Positions 54,005 through 62,516 are shown, numbered from the stretch's first letter. The stretch: 64,000 bases of DNA from Knoellia remsis (GCF_003002895.1 NZ_PVTI01000001.1:124001-188000); one strand, 5' to 3'. A program made the numbers and translations. Notes: a model not told the origin generated them from the letters alone.

Positions 54005-54738
54005 AGGCCGACCCCCAGCGTCAGCTCAAGCTGCTCGACCTCCAGGCTCTCGACACGCGCTTGTCGCAGATCGCGCACGCCCGGCGCACTCTCCCGCAGC
54101 TCGCCGAGATCGAGGACCTCGAGGGCAAGGCGCGGCTCATCGACGACCAGCTCGTGCGCACTCGCACCGAGCTCGGCGACGTCCAACGCGAGGTCGCGAA
54201 GGCCGACGCCGACGTCCAGCAGGTGCGCGACCGAGCCGCCCGGGACCAGCAGCGCCTCGACTCCGGTGTCGGGACGGCCAAGGACCTCACGGCGATCCAG
54301 CACGAGCTCGAGTCCCTCGCTCGCCGCCAGGGCGAGCTCGAGGAGGTCGAGCTCGAGGTCATGGAGCGCGCCGAGGCGATCCAGTCCGACCTCGGCGAGC
54401 TCGAGCGCGGGCGTGGAGAGCTGACCGAACGGCTCGACTCCCTTGCCGCGGAACGGGATGCGCGCTTCGCCGAGCTCGACGACGAGGCGTCGAGCGTGGG
54501 TGCCCCACGCGCGGGGCTCGTGGACGAGGTCGGGGCCGACCTCGTCGGGCTCTACGACAAGATCCGCGAAATGAGCGGCACCGGCGCAGCCGCACTGCGT
54601 CAGCGCCGCTGCCTCGGGTGCCAGCTCGAGCTCAATGCGGTGGAGCTGCGTGCCATCAAGGACGCGCCCGAGGACGAGGTGCTCCGTCACGAGGAGTGCC
54701 GCCGCATCCTCGTGCGCACGCCCGAGTCCGGTCTCTGA
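54001..54738 (+). CDS. Coiled-coil protein with C4 zinc ribbon
   Basis: A 245-residue protein. Residues about 5-190 are an almost continuous coiled coil (LKLLDLQALDTRLSQIAHARRTLPQLAEIE...). The C-terminus is a zinc ribbon with CLGCQ and a further C in HEECRRIL. The family is usual beside nif3 in actinobacteria and other bacteria, and may act in nucleic-acid or ribosome processes; exact role unknown. GTG at 54001 overlaps the nif3 stop by four bases. Confidence 0.85.
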   Translation: MKADPQRQLKLLDLQALDTRLSQIAHARRTLPQLAEIEDLEGKARLIDDQLVRTRTELGDVQREVAKADADVQQVRDRAARDQQRLDSGVGTAKDLTAIQHELESLARRQGELEEVELEVMERAEAIQSDLGELERGRGELTERLDSLAAERDARFAELDDEASSVGAPRAGLVDEVGADLVGLYDKIREMSGTGAAALRQRRCLGCQLELNAVELRAIKDAPEDEVLRHEECRRILVRTPESGL

Positions 54739-54781
54739 GCGCTGCCCGCTGCGGTCACGCGGCGCGGCCTACGCTGGCGTC

Positions 54782-55192
54782 ATGAGCTATGCCGGTGACG
54801 TCACCCCGCAGGACGCGTATGCCGCGGTGACCGGTTCGCAGGACGCCGTCCTCGTCGACGTGCGCACCCATGCGGAGTGGTCGTACGTCGGTGTGCCACA
54901 ACTGGACTCGTCGCATGAGCCGGTGCTCGTCGAATGGCAGTCCTACCCCGATGGTCGCCGCAACGAGCGATTCGTCGACCAGCTGCGCGAGGCCGGTGTG
55001 CGCGAGGGGACGCCGCTGTACTTCCTGTGCCGGTCCGGGGTGAGGTCGGTCGCGGCTGCGGAGGCGGCGACCGCCGCCGGTCTCGGGCCGGCATACAACG
55101 TCCTTGACGGGTTCGAGGGCGGCCACGACGCCGACGGCCACCGCACGCTCGCCGGCTGGAAGGTCGCCGGGCTGCCGTGGAGGCAGGGCTGA
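54782..55192 (+). CDS. Rhodanese-like sulfurtransferase beside metZ
   Basis: A 136-residue single rhodanese domain. VLVDVRTHAEWSYVGVP is the CH2A region and the active loop is CRSGVRS with C83. GWKVAGLPWRQG closes the domain. It starts 44 bases after the zinc-ribbon gene and ends one base before the metZ start, so it is cotranscribed with a sulfhydrylase that uses sulfide, suggesting that it supplies or handles sulfane sulfur. Confidence 0.88.
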   Translation: MSYAGDVTPQDAYAAVTGSQDAVLVDVRTHAEWSYVGVPQLDSSHEPVLVEWQSYPDGRRNERFVDQLREAGVREGTPLYFLCRSGVRSVAAAEAATAAGLGPAYNVLDGFEGGHDADGHRTLAGWKVAGLPWRQG

Positions 55193-55193
55193 C

Positions 55194-56396
55194 ATGGCCG
55201 ACGTGACCCCCGGCGACGCGTTCCGTCCCGACACCCTCGCGGTACGAGGAGGCCTGTCCCGCAGCGGTTTCGACGAGACCAGCGAGGCGATGTTCCTCAC
55301 CTCCGGCTTCGTCTACTCGTCCGCCGAGGAGGCCGAGGCGGCGTTCAAGGACGAGATCGACAAGTTCATCTACAGCCGCTACGGCAACCCCACCGTGGCG
55401 ACGTTCGAGGAGCGGCTGCGGCTGCTCGAGGGAGCCGAGGCCTGTTTCGCGACGGCGTCCGGCATGGCCGCCGTGTGGGTCGCGCTCGCCGCGCTCTGTG
55501 GTGAGGGCGACCGGATCGTCGCGTCCCGGGCGCTCTTCGGGTCGTGCTTCGTCATCATCGACGAGATCCTGCCGCGGTTCGGGGTCGAGGCCGTCTTCGT
55601 CGACGGGCCCGACCTCGACCAGTGGCGCGAGGCCCTGTCCGAGCCGACGGCGGCGGTCTTCTTCGAGACGCCGAGCAACCCGATGCAGGAGCTCGTCGAC
55701 ATCGCGGCCGTCTCGGAACTCGCGCACGCTGTCGGGGCCAAGGTCGTTGTCGACAACGTCTTCGGGACGCCGGTCTTCTCGCGCCCGCTCGACCACGGCG
55801 CCGACATCGTCGTCTACTCGGCGACGAAGCACATCGACGGTCAGGGTCGCGTCCTCGGCGGCGCCGTCCTCGGGCCGGCCGAGTTCATCGACGGCCCGGT
55901 GAAGAACCTCATGCGGCACACGGGCCCGTCGATGTCGCCGTTCAACGCGTGGGTGCTGACCAAGGGGCTCGAGACGATGAGCCTGCGGGTCGAGCGCATG
56001 CACGCGTCCGCGCTGGCCTTGGCGCGTCACCTTGAAGGGCGGGACGGCATCGTCCGCGTCGTGCACCCCATGCTCGAGTCACACCCGCAGCACGAGCTGG
56101 CGCAGCGGCAGATGACCGGTGGTGGCACGGTCGTGACGTTCGAGGTCGACGGCGGCAAGGACAAGGCCTTCGCGATCATGAACGCGTTGCGCCTCGTCGA
56201 CATCTCCAACAACCTCGGCGACACCAAGTCCCTCGTGACGCATCCCGCGACGACGACGCACCGCCGGCTCTCGGACGAGGCGCGCGCCGCGGTCGGCATC
56301 ACTGACGGCACCATCCGCATCTCGGTCGGGCTCGAGGACGCCAGCGACCTCGTCGAGGACGTCGAGGCCGCCCTGGCCGGAGCGCTCGACGCCTGA
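55194..56396 (+). CDS. metZ: O-succinylhomoserine sulfhydrylase
   Basis: A 400-residue PLP enzyme of the Cys/Met metabolism family, which makes homocysteine from O-acyl homoserine and sulfide. DTLAVRGGLSRSGFDETSEAMFLTSGF opens it; IYSRYGNPTV is typical; the PLP lysine is K212 in YSATKHIDGQGRVLGG. EASEA-type ends and TTTHRRLSDEARAAVGI complete the family pattern, and MetZ is favoured over MetB by YSSAEEAEAAF and ATTTHRRL. ATG at 55194 directly follows the rhodanese gene. Confidence 0.92.
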   Translation: MADVTPGDAFRPDTLAVRGGLSRSGFDETSEAMFLTSGFVYSSAEEAEAAFKDEIDKFIYSRYGNPTVATFEERLRLLEGAEACFATASGMAAVWVALAALCGEGDRIVASRALFGSCFVIIDEILPRFGVEAVFVDGPDLDQWREALSEPTAAVFFETPSNPMQELVDIAAVSELAHAVGAKVVVDNVFGTPVFSRPLDHGADIVVYSATKHIDGQGRVLGGAVLGPAEFIDGPVKNLMRHTGPSMSPFNAWVLTKGLETMSLRVERMHASALALARHLEGRDGIVRVVHPMLESHPQHELAQRQMTGGGTVVTFEVDGGKDKAFAIMNALRLVDISNNLGDTKSLVTHPATTTHRRLSDEARAAVGITDGTIRISVGLEDASDLVEDVEAALAGALDA

Positions 56397-56743
56397 TGCC
56401 GTCCTACCGGGTCGCTGTCGACATTCTCGGCGTGCTGCCCGGTGTGCGGCCGGAGGACGTCCTGCCGGCGGCCGAGCGCATCGTCGCGAGCACCCACGTC
56501 GTCGAGGACCGCTCCGTCGAGGTCGCCGGTGCGACGGGCGTCCGGCCGCAGCCCCAGGTGCACCTGCGTTTCGTCGTGCCGTCCACCGGTGACGGCTCCG
56601 AGGACGACGAGGCGGAGGCGGTCGTCCGTGCCCTCGTCGACGACCTCGGCGAGATCGCCCGGTGCGGCCGGTGGGAGCTGCGCAAGGGCCCCGGGCGCCG
56701 CTGGCGTCCCCTCACCTCCGGAACCGCCGCCGCGCGTCCCTAA
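56396..56743 (+). CDS. Conserved hypothetical protein after metZ
   Basis: A 115-residue soluble protein not recognised. It has a ferredoxin-like alternation of strands and helices (YRVAVDILGVLPGVRPEDVLPAAERIVAS; VHLRFVVPSTG; EAEAVVRALVDDLGEIA) and a basic Arg/Lys-rich C-terminus. The ATG overlaps the metZ stop by one base. Its stop codon TAA is part of the first copy of a 38-base repeat. Confidence 0.6.
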   Translation: MPSYRVAVDILGVLPGVRPEDVLPAAERIVASTHVVEDRSVEVAGATGVRPQPQVHLRFVVPSTGDGSEDDEAEAVVRALVDDLGEIARCGRWELRKGPGRRWRPLTSGTAAARP

Positions 56744-56816
56744 CCGTCCGATTGGGTGAGTTCGGGACGGGTGGGTGTGTCCCTAACCGTCCGATTGGGT
56801 GAGTTCGGGACGGGTG
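56736..56816. repeat. Tandem 38-base repeat, TGAGTTCGGGAC family
   Basis: Two identical units beginning GTCCCTAACCGTCCGATTGG and ending TTCGGGACGGGTG lie at 56736-56773 and 56779-56816, with five bases between. The first supplies the TAA stop of the upstream gene, and the second supplies the stop and last codons of yaaA on the other strand. Related to the palindrome at 13511-13560. Confidence 0.9.
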
Positions 56817-57553
56817 AGGGCGTCGAGGATCCAAGGCTTGCCGGGCTTCGCCGGGGGAGTGAGCCCGACGTCGAAGGCCGAGCCGACGATCTCCGCGAGC
56901 CGCTCGGGGGTGCGGGCGCGCTCACCGGCAATGCACAGGTGCCGCGCGACGAGGCCGCGCGTGTGCTTGGCCATGTGGCTCGCCCCGGGCACGCGCACCT
57001 GGACCCATCGGTCGGCGACGTCACCGCGCGGAGTCCACGCGGCGGCATACGTCGATGATCGACAGTCCACGACGACCTCGCGCCCGGCGGCCTCGGCGAG
57101 CGGCCCGTCGAGGATCGGCCGCCATGCGGCGGCGACCGGGCCGAGCCCGGGCAGGTTGACGTCCATCGAGAGGCGGTACGGCGTGATCCGGTCGGTCGGT
57201 CGGACCGCGCCGTGCAGGGCCGAGACGATGACGAGCCAGCGGTTCGCGCGGCGGCGTGCCGCGGCATCCATGGTGGCGAGCCCAAGCGCGTCGTAGAGCA
57301 CACCGGTGTAGACCTCTGCCGCAGGTGCCGACGGCGCGGTGTCGAGGACAAGGTTGTTGGCGACCTCGCCTGCCAGTCCCGGTGTGACGCCGAGATCCGT
57401 TGTCGCGGTGGGTGACTCGCTCACGCGGCGCAGGTGCTTCGCGACCGTCGTGCGGGTCTCCGTGAGCTCCGGGAAGGACCACGTGGCCGGGTCGGCCGGC
57501 TTCCCCCGACGGCGTCCCGTCTTCGACTCCGACGGCGGCAGCAGGATGAGCAC
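56783..57553 (-). CDS. yaaA: YaaA family peroxide-stress protein
   Basis: A 256-residue protein of the DUF328/YaaA family. LILLPPSESKTGRRRGKPAD, YTGVLYDALGLATM, VSALHGAVRPTDRITPYRLSMDVNLPGLGPVAAAWRPIL and RVPGASHMAKHTRGLVAR are the conserved blocks. In Escherichia coli YaaA limits iron-mediated DNA damage under peroxide. GTG at 57553 begins the family consensus. The last eight or so residues (PELTQSDG) come from a repeat and are not part of the family fold. Confidence 0.9.
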   Translation of the reverse strand: MLILLPPSESKTGRRRGKPADPATWSFPELTETRTTVAKHLRRVSESPTATTDLGVTPGLAGEVANNLVLDTAPSAPAAEVYTGVLYDALGLATMDAAARRRANRWLVIVSALHGAVRPTDRITPYRLSMDVNLPGLGPVAAAWRPILDGPLAEAAGREVVVDCRSSTYAAAWTPRGDVADRWVQVRVPGASHMAKHTRGLVARHLCIAGERARTPERLAEIVGSAFDVGLTPPAKPGKPWILDALTRPELTQSDG

Positions 57554-57595
57554 GCCCGTCACCCTACGTGGCATGCGCCTAGTAGGTTGACGCAC

Positions 57596-59041
57596 ATGCC
57601 TCAGCGCCAGATCAGTCTTGCCCCGGCCGACGCGACGACCTCGGAGACCCTGCGCGAGACCCTCCTCGCCCGCTTCTCCGCGATCCGCGCCGAGGTCGGT
57701 GCGAGTGAGACCTTCCCGCCCGAGGTGCAGGCCGAGGCCGAGCAGGTTGCGGCGAACCCGCCGGCTCCGCCGGAGCGCGACGAGACCGCAGTCCCGTTCG
57801 TCACCCTCGACCCGGCGACGTCGATGGACCTCGACCAGGCGATGTGCCTCGAGCGCGACGGTGAGGGCTACCGCGTTCGCTACGCCATCGCCGACGTCCC
57901 CGCCTTCGTCACCCCGGGCGGCGCGGTCGACACCGAGGCACGCAAGCGCGGCCAGACGATCTACCTCCCCGACACGCGCGTCCCCCTGCACCCTCCCGTC
58001 CTCAGCGAGGGCGCGGCGAGCCTGCTCCCGGGACAGGTGCGGCCGGCATACGTCTGGGACATCCGGCTCGACGGCGAAGGCGAGCAGACGAGCGCCGAGG
58101 TCTACCGCGCCCTCGTGCGCTCTGTCGAGCGCTTCGACTACGTCTGGGTCCAGGAGCAGGTCGACGCCGGGACGACCGACGAGCGCTGGGTCCTGCTCAA
58201 GGAGATCGGCGAGAAGCGCATCCGCCAGGAGCAGCTGCGCGGCGGGGCGAGCCTGCCCATGCCCGAGCAGGAGGTGCACCTCGGCGACGACGGCAACTTC
58301 ACCCTGACCTTCCGGCCGCCTCGCAGCAGCGAGGACTGGAACGCCCAGATCTCGCTGCTCACGGGCATGGCGGCCGCCGACATGATGCTGCACGCCGGTG
58401 TCGGCATCCTGCGCACCATGCCCGCCGCCGACCAGGGTGCGGTCGCCCGGTTCCGCCGACAGGCCAAGGCTCTCGGTGCGCCCTGGCCGGCCGAGCAGAG
58501 CTATGGCGACTTCCTCCGCAGCCTCGACCGCACCAACCCCAAGCACCTCGCGCTCATCCACGCCGCGACCGCACTGTTCCGTGGGGCGGGCTACACGCCC
58601 TTCGACGGTGACGTGCCCGAGCAGGTCGAGCACGCCGCCGTCGCGGACGCCTACGCCCACGTCACTGCGCCGCTGCGCCGGCTCGTCGACCGGTTCGGGC
58701 TCGTCATCTGTGAGGCCATCAGCCGCGATGCCGAGATCCCGCAGTGGGTGCGCGAGGCGCTGCCGAGCCTGCCCGAGATCATGAAGGAGTCCGACCGCCG
58801 AGCCGGGACCGCTGAGAGCCTCAGCGCCAACGCCGTCGAGGCGGCCGTCCTCCACCCGCGCGTCGGCGAGGAGTTCGCCGCCGTCGTCGTCGAGCGCGAC
58901 AACAAGGGCGTCGAGGTCCAGCTGCTCGAGCTGCCGGTCCTCACCCGCGCCAAGGGCGAGGCCGAGCCGGGTGCCGAGGTGCGCGTGCGCCTCGACACCG
59001 TCGACGTGAGCCAGGGCCAGATGAGCTTCACCGTCGTCTGA
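57596..59041 (+). CDS. RNB-domain ribonuclease
   Basis: A 481-residue RNase II/R-like 3' exoribonuclease. An N-terminal part (to about 60) is followed by the RNB domain: TLDPATSMDLDQAMCLERDGEGYRVRYAIADVPAFV, with catalytic Asp residues of the DPATSMDLDQA motif, YLPDTRVPLHPPVLSEGAASLLPGQ and DVPEQVEHAAVADAYAHVTAPLRRLVDRF. A short OB-like end replaces the usual S1 domain. Likely cytosolic RNA turnover. ATG at 57596 is divergent from yaaA by 42 bases. Confidence 0.9.
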   Translation: MPQRQISLAPADATTSETLRETLLARFSAIRAEVGASETFPPEVQAEAEQVAANPPAPPERDETAVPFVTLDPATSMDLDQAMCLERDGEGYRVRYAIADVPAFVTPGGAVDTEARKRGQTIYLPDTRVPLHPPVLSEGAASLLPGQVRPAYVWDIRLDGEGEQTSAEVYRALVRSVERFDYVWVQEQVDAGTTDERWVLLKEIGEKRIRQEQLRGGASLPMPEQEVHLGDDGNFTLTFRPPRSSEDWNAQISLLTGMAAADMMLHAGVGILRTMPAADQGAVARFRRQAKALGAPWPAEQSYGDFLRSLDRTNPKHLALIHAATALFRGAGYTPFDGDVPEQVEHAAVADAYAHVTAPLRRLVDRFGLVICEAISRDAEIPQWVREALPSLPEIMKESDRRAGTAESLSANAVEAAVLHPRVGEEFAAVVVERDNKGVEVQLLELPVLTRAKGEAEPGAEVRVRLDTVDVSQGQMSFTVV

Positions 59042-59079
59042 CGGTTCGTTCGGGCCGTGCCGGGCCGTATGATCGCTCG

Positions 59080-59465
59080 GTGCGGACGAGTCAGTCCGAC
59101 GGTCGCGTCGTGGGCAACCACGTCGAGGAAAGTCCGGGCTCCACAGGGCACGGTGGTGGCCAACAGCCACCCGGGGTGACCCGCGGGACAGTGCCACAGA
59201 GAACAGACCGCCTCCCGGCCTCGGCCGGGCGGTAAGGGTGAAACGGTGGTGTAAGAGACCACCAGCGGCCTGGGTGACCAGGTCGGCTCGGTAAACCCCA
59301 CCCGGAGCAAGCTCAGACAGTGTGCGTCATCAGGGCGGCCCGCCCGAGCACACGGGTAGAGCGCTGGAGGCCACTGGCAACAGTGGTCCGAGATGGATGA
59401 CCGTCACCGTGACCCGGGCAACCGGCCACGGGACAGAACCCGGCTTATGACTGACTCGTCCGCAC
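59080..59465 (+). ncRNA. rnpB: RNase P RNA (type A)
   Basis: The terminal helix is visible: GTGCGGACGAGTCAGTC at the 5' end pairs with GACTGACTCGTCCGCAC at the 3' end. Invariant parts GAGGAAAGTCCGGGCTCC (from about 59127), CAGTGCCACAGAGAACAGACC, GGGTGAAACGGTGGTGTAAG and AGAACCCGGCTTATGA, with AGCAAGCTCAGACAG in between, are all present. It is the catalytic RNA maturing tRNA 5' ends. Confidence 0.97.
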
Positions 59466-59535
59466 CACCAGCCGCCGGGTAGGACGCGTGGTGCGGGGGA
59501 GTGCGGGCGGTGCGCACCCGGCATACGGTGAAGTT

Positions 59536-60186
59536 ATGCGGATCACGCACCTCGGCCATGCCTGTCTCCTCGTCGAGATCGCCGGCGAGCGCATCCTCAT
59601 CGACCCCGGCTCGTTCACCGAGGGCTTCGAGGACCTGCGCGACCTCAGCGCGATCATCGTGACGCACCAGCACCCGGACCACCTCGACGAGGACCGGTTC
59701 GAGAGCCTCGTGCGGGCCAACCCCGGGGCCCGCGTCCTCACCGACCCGGGCAGCACCGACGTGCTCGCCCGCCTCGGCGTCGAGGGTGAGGTCCACGACG
59801 GTGACACCAGGATCGGGGCGGTGACGATCACGCCCGTCGGCGAGACACACGCCCTCATCCACGAGGAGATCGCCCGCATCCCGAACGTCGGTGTCGTGCT
59901 GCGAGCGGACGGCGAGCCGAGCCTGTTCCATCCCGGGGACGCTCTCGACCAGGACCCGGGCGAGGTCGACGTCGTCGCATTCCCGCTCAACGCACCCTGG
60001 GCGCTCAGCCGCGACACGACCGGGTTCCTGCGGCGGCTCAACCCGCCGGCGGCGATCCCGATCCACGATGGGCTGCTCAGCGAGAACGGGCGGACGATCT
60101 ACCTTGCGCAGGCCGATGCCATGGGTGGCCCTCGCACGCGCGTTCACGACCTTGCCGGCCGGGGAGTGGTCGAGTTCGGCCAATAG
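59536..60186 (+). CDS. MBL-fold metallo-hydrolase
   Basis: A 216-residue protein of the UlaG-like/L-ascorbate lactonase-like metallo-beta-lactamase group. ITHLGHACLLVEIAGERILIDPG, then IIVTHQHPDHLDED (HxHxDH), GETHALIH, FHPGDALD and the last H in IPIHDG supply two metal sites. Substrate unknown. It begins 70 bases after rnpB. The ATG at 59536 stands just after a GTATGCCG-type motif and lacks a strong ribosome site, so a near-leaderless start is possible. Confidence 0.87.
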   Translation: MRITHLGHACLLVEIAGERILIDPGSFTEGFEDLRDLSAIIVTHQHPDHLDEDRFESLVRANPGARVLTDPGSTDVLARLGVEGEVHDGDTRIGAVTITPVGETHALIHEEIARIPNVGVVLRADGEPSLFHPGDALDQDPGEVDVVAFPLNAPWALSRDTTGFLRRLNPPAAIPIHDGLLSENGRTIYLAQADAMGGPRTRVHDLAGRGVVEFGQ

Positions 60187-60213
60187 TCCGACCCGCGGGC
60201 ACGGTTTGGCGGT

Positions 60214-60232
60214 TTAGGTAAGGCTCACCTAC
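60214..60232 (+). promoter_or_regulatory. IdeR/DtxR iron box
   Basis: TTAGGTAAGGCTCACCTAC matches the 19-base iron-box consensus TTAGGTTAGSCTAACCTAA at 15 or so positions, ten bases before the start of a Cys-rich mini-protein gene. It should give iron-repressed expression. Confidence 0.85.
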
Positions 60233-60241
60233 GCTCCCGGC

Positions 60242-60427
60242 ATGCCCACGGTCTCCGCGAAGAAGAAGTGCTGCAAGGACAAGCCGCGCTGCAAGCAGTG
60301 CCCGGTCGTCCTCATGCGCCTCGCGAAGATGGGCTACGCCGAGCAGCTCACGACCGGCAAGAAGGCCAAGTACGACCTCGACAAGAAGGTCCCCAAGAAG
60401 GCCATGCTCGTCGCCCGACAGCGCTGA
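60242..60427 (+). CDS. Iron-box-controlled small Cys-rich basic protein (61 aa)
   Basis: The N-terminus MPTVSAKKKCCKDKPRCKQC holds four cysteines (10, 11, 17, 20) among many lysines, followed by PVVLMRLAKMGYAEQL and a lysine-rich end. About a quarter of the residues are Lys. I recall similar short actinobacterial proteins without known function. An IdeR/DtxR box overlaps its promoter, so it should be made when iron is scarce. The CC-x5-C-x2-C set could bind iron, zinc or an iron-sulfur cluster. A GC hairpin about 20 bases after the stop may be its terminator. Confidence 0.75.
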   Translation: MPTVSAKKKCCKDKPRCKQCPVVLMRLAKMGYAEQLTTGKKAKYDLDKKVPKKAMLVARQR

Positions 60428-60436
60428 GCCGGCCGC

Positions 60437-60455
60437 CGGGCCCGCTACGCGGGTC
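60437..60455. terminator. Hairpin between the Cys-rich gene and ppgK
   Basis: GGGCCCGC and GCGGGTC-type arms around TAC form a short GC-rich stem between the convergent genes; GTATGCCG follows at 60461. Weak evidence beyond position. Confidence 0.4.
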
Positions 60456-60508
60456 GTGCCGTATGCCGTCCGCTCACCGAGCGCACTCAGTCCGGGAGGT
60501 GGGCCGGG

Positions 60509-61285
60509 TCAGCGGCGGTTGTCGTGGTACTCCTGCGCGAGGTGCGCGGCGCCGATGATGCCGGCCCGGTTCTCGAGCTCGGCGGCGACGATCTTGGTGC
60601 GGATCTTCAGCAGCGGCAGGAACTCCTCGGCGTCCTTGGAGACGCCGCCACCGACGACGAAGAGATCCGGCCAGAAGAGGTTCTCGACGTGGGAGTAGTA
60701 GCGCTGCAGGCGCTCCGCCCACTCCTCGTAGGAGAGCCCCTCGTTGTCCTTGACCGATGAGGCGGCGCGCTTCTCGGCGTCGAACCCGTCGATCTCGAGG
60801 TGACCGAGCTCGGAGTTCGGGATGAGCGTGCCGTTGAAGATGAAGGCACTGCCGATGCCGGTGCCGAGGGTCGTGACGATGACGAGGCCCTTCTGCCCCT
60901 TCGCCGCGCCGTAGTGGATCTCGGCGACACCGGCGGCGTCGGCGTCGTTGACGAGGACGATGTCGTGGCCGAGGCGCTTCTCGAGCATCGGCTCGGCGTC
61001 GAAGTCGAGCCACGACTTGTCGATGTTCGCGGCCGACCGGACGACGCCCTGGGTGACGACGGCCGGGACGGTGATCCCGATGGGGGAGTCACCGCGCACC
61101 TCGTCGAAGTGGTCGACGATCTGGTCGATGACGTCGGCGACGGCTTCGGGCGTGGACTTCGCCGGGGTGTCGATGCGCTTGCGCTTGCCCGCGAAGTCAC
61201 CCTTGTCGAGGTCGACCGGGGCGCCCTTGATGCCACTCCCACCGACGTCGATACCGAGGGGCAGGCCGGGCTTCTTCTTCGTCAT
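60509..61285 (-). CDS. ppgK: Polyphosphate glucokinase
   Basis: A 258-residue ROK-family kinase. GIDVGGSGIKGAPVDLDKG is the phosphate motif, VTLGTGIGSAFIFNGTLIPNSELGHLEI the ROK core, and TVPAVVTQGVVRSAANIDKSW and VVGGGVSKDAEEFLP are typical of actinobacterial PPGK. It phosphorylates glucose with polyphosphate or ATP. AGGAGTCCTC stands near the ATG. It lies 37 bases downstream of map in the same direction and may be cotranscribed. Confidence 0.93.
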   Translation of the reverse strand: MTKKKPGLPLGIDVGGSGIKGAPVDLDKGDFAGKRKRIDTPAKSTPEAVADVIDQIVDHFDEVRGDSPIGITVPAVVTQGVVRSAANIDKSWLDFDAEPMLEKRLGHDIVLVNDADAAGVAEIHYGAAKGQKGLVIVTTLGTGIGSAFIFNGTLIPNSELGHLEIDGFDAEKRAASSVKDNEGLSYEEWAERLQRYYSHVENLFWPDLFVVGGGVSKDAEEFLPLLKIRTKIVAAELENRAGIIGAAHLAQEYHDNRR

Positions 61286-61322
61286 CGTGAGGACTCCTTC
61301 GTCGCGGTTGGCGGTGGTGCGG

Positions 61323-62186
61323 TCAGGGGAGGGTGAGGATCTCGTTGCCGGAGTCGGTGATGAGGATCGTGTGCTCGAACTGGGCAGAGCGCTTGCGGTC
61401 CTTCGTCACGACGGTCCAGTCGTCGTCCCACATCTCCCAGTCGGCGGTGCCGAGGTTGAGCATCGGCTCGATGGTGAAGGTCATGCCCGGCTCGATGACG
61501 GTGTCGTAGGACGGCGCCGCGTCGTAGTGCGGGACGATGAGCCCCGAGTGGAACGAGCGCCCGATCCCGTGGCCGGTGAAGTCGCGCACCACGCCGTAGC
61601 CGAACCGCTTGGCATAGCTCTCGATGACGCGACCGATGATGTTGATCTGTCGACCCGGGAGCGCCGCCTTGATGCCGCGCATCATCGCCTCGCGCGTGCG
61701 CTCGACGAGCAGGCGCGACTCCTCGTCGACGTCCCCGCAGAGGTAGGTCGCGTCCGTGTCACCGTGCACCCCGCCGATGTAGGCCGTGATGTCGATGTTG
61801 ACGATGTCGCCGTCCTCGAGGCGGCGCGAGTCGGGGATGCCGTGGCAGACGACCTCGTTGACCGAGGTGCACAGCGACTTCGGGAAGCCGCGGTAACCCA
61901 GCGTGGACGGGTACGCGCCGTGGTCGAGCAGGAACTCGTGGCCGACCCGGTCGATCTCGTCCGTCGTCACGCCCGGCTCGATGACCGCCGCTGCGGCCTC
62001 CATCGCCTGTGCCGCAAGGCGACCCGCGACCCGCATCAGCTCGATCGTCTCGGCGTCCTTGACCTCCGGGGAGAGGTTCTTGTCCGGTGCGGCCTTGTCG
62101 ACGTACTCCGGTCGCTCGATCGAGGAGGGGACGTCGCGGCGAGGGGACACCTCGCCCGGTGCGACACTTCCGTAGGTCAGCGGCAT
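61323..62186 (-). CDS. map: Methionine aminopeptidase, type I
   Basis: A 287-residue M24 enzyme removing N-terminal Met from new proteins. Metal ligands D132 (NIDIT), D143 (HGDTDATY), H206 (GHGIGRSFH), E240 (TIEPML) and E271 (FEHTIL) are all present, with H115 (CHGIP) as substrate residue. A 40-residue N-terminal extension with [23 protein letters not shown] is typical of actinobacterial MAPs. Its ATG lies inside a GTATGCCG octamer. Confidence 0.95.
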   Translation of the reverse strand: MPLTYGSVAPGEVSPRRDVPSSIERPEYVDKAAPDKNLSPEVKDAETIELMRVAGRLAAQAMEAAAAVIEPGVTTDEIDRVGHEFLLDHGAYPSTLGYRGFPKSLCTSVNEVVCHGIPDSRRLEDGDIVNIDITAYIGGVHGDTDATYLCGDVDEESRLLVERTREAMMRGIKAALPGRQINIIGRVIESYAKRFGYGVVRDFTGHGIGRSFHSGLIVPHYDAAPSYDTVIEPGMTFTIEPMLNLGTADWEMWDDDWTVVTKDRKRSAQFEHTILITDSGNEILTLP

Positions 62187-62235
62187 ACGGTGGAGTCTAG
62201 GCAGAGTGCCGCACAGCGACCCCCAGGAGGATGAC

Positions 62236-62445
62236 GTGGCGTACTGGTACAACATCGCGACCAAGCAGGTCGAGACCGACGAGAACCGCAGCCGCAACGA
62301 CGACGTCATGGGCCCCTACGAGACCGAGGACGAGGCCCGCAACGCGCTCGCCACGGCCCGCGAGAACACCGAGGACTGGGACGCGGAGGACCGCGAGTGG
62401 GAGGACCGGAACGCCACCTGGGACGACTCCGACCTCGAGGACTGA
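62236..62445 (+). CDS. Small acidic conserved protein (69 aa)
   Basis: Begins [20 protein letters not shown] and ends in an acidic tail rich in Glu, Asp and Trp. [31 protein letters not shown] resembles the small helical proteins common in actinobacteria, whose role is unknown. GGAGGATGAC lies before the GTG at 62236. It is divergent from map by 49 bases and ends 15 bases before a perfect palindrome. Confidence 0.75.
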   Translation: MAYWYNIATKQVETDENRSRNDDVMGPYETEDEARNALATARENTEDWDAEDREWEDRNATWDDSDLED

Positions 62446-62460
62446 GCCCCGAACGACACA

Positions 62461-62504
62461 GGTGAGGCGGTATGCCGGGTGCGCACCCGGCATACCGCCT
62501 CACC
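62461..62504. terminator. Perfect 44-base palindrome terminator with inverted GTATGCCG
   Basis: GGTGAGGCGGTATGCCGGGT and GC are mirrored exactly by GC and ACCCGGCATACCGCCTCACC. It lies between the convergent 69-residue gene and panB. It is nearly identical to the palindrome at 46950-46997. Confidence 0.88.
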
Positions 62505-62516
62505 GTGCGTGTGGGC

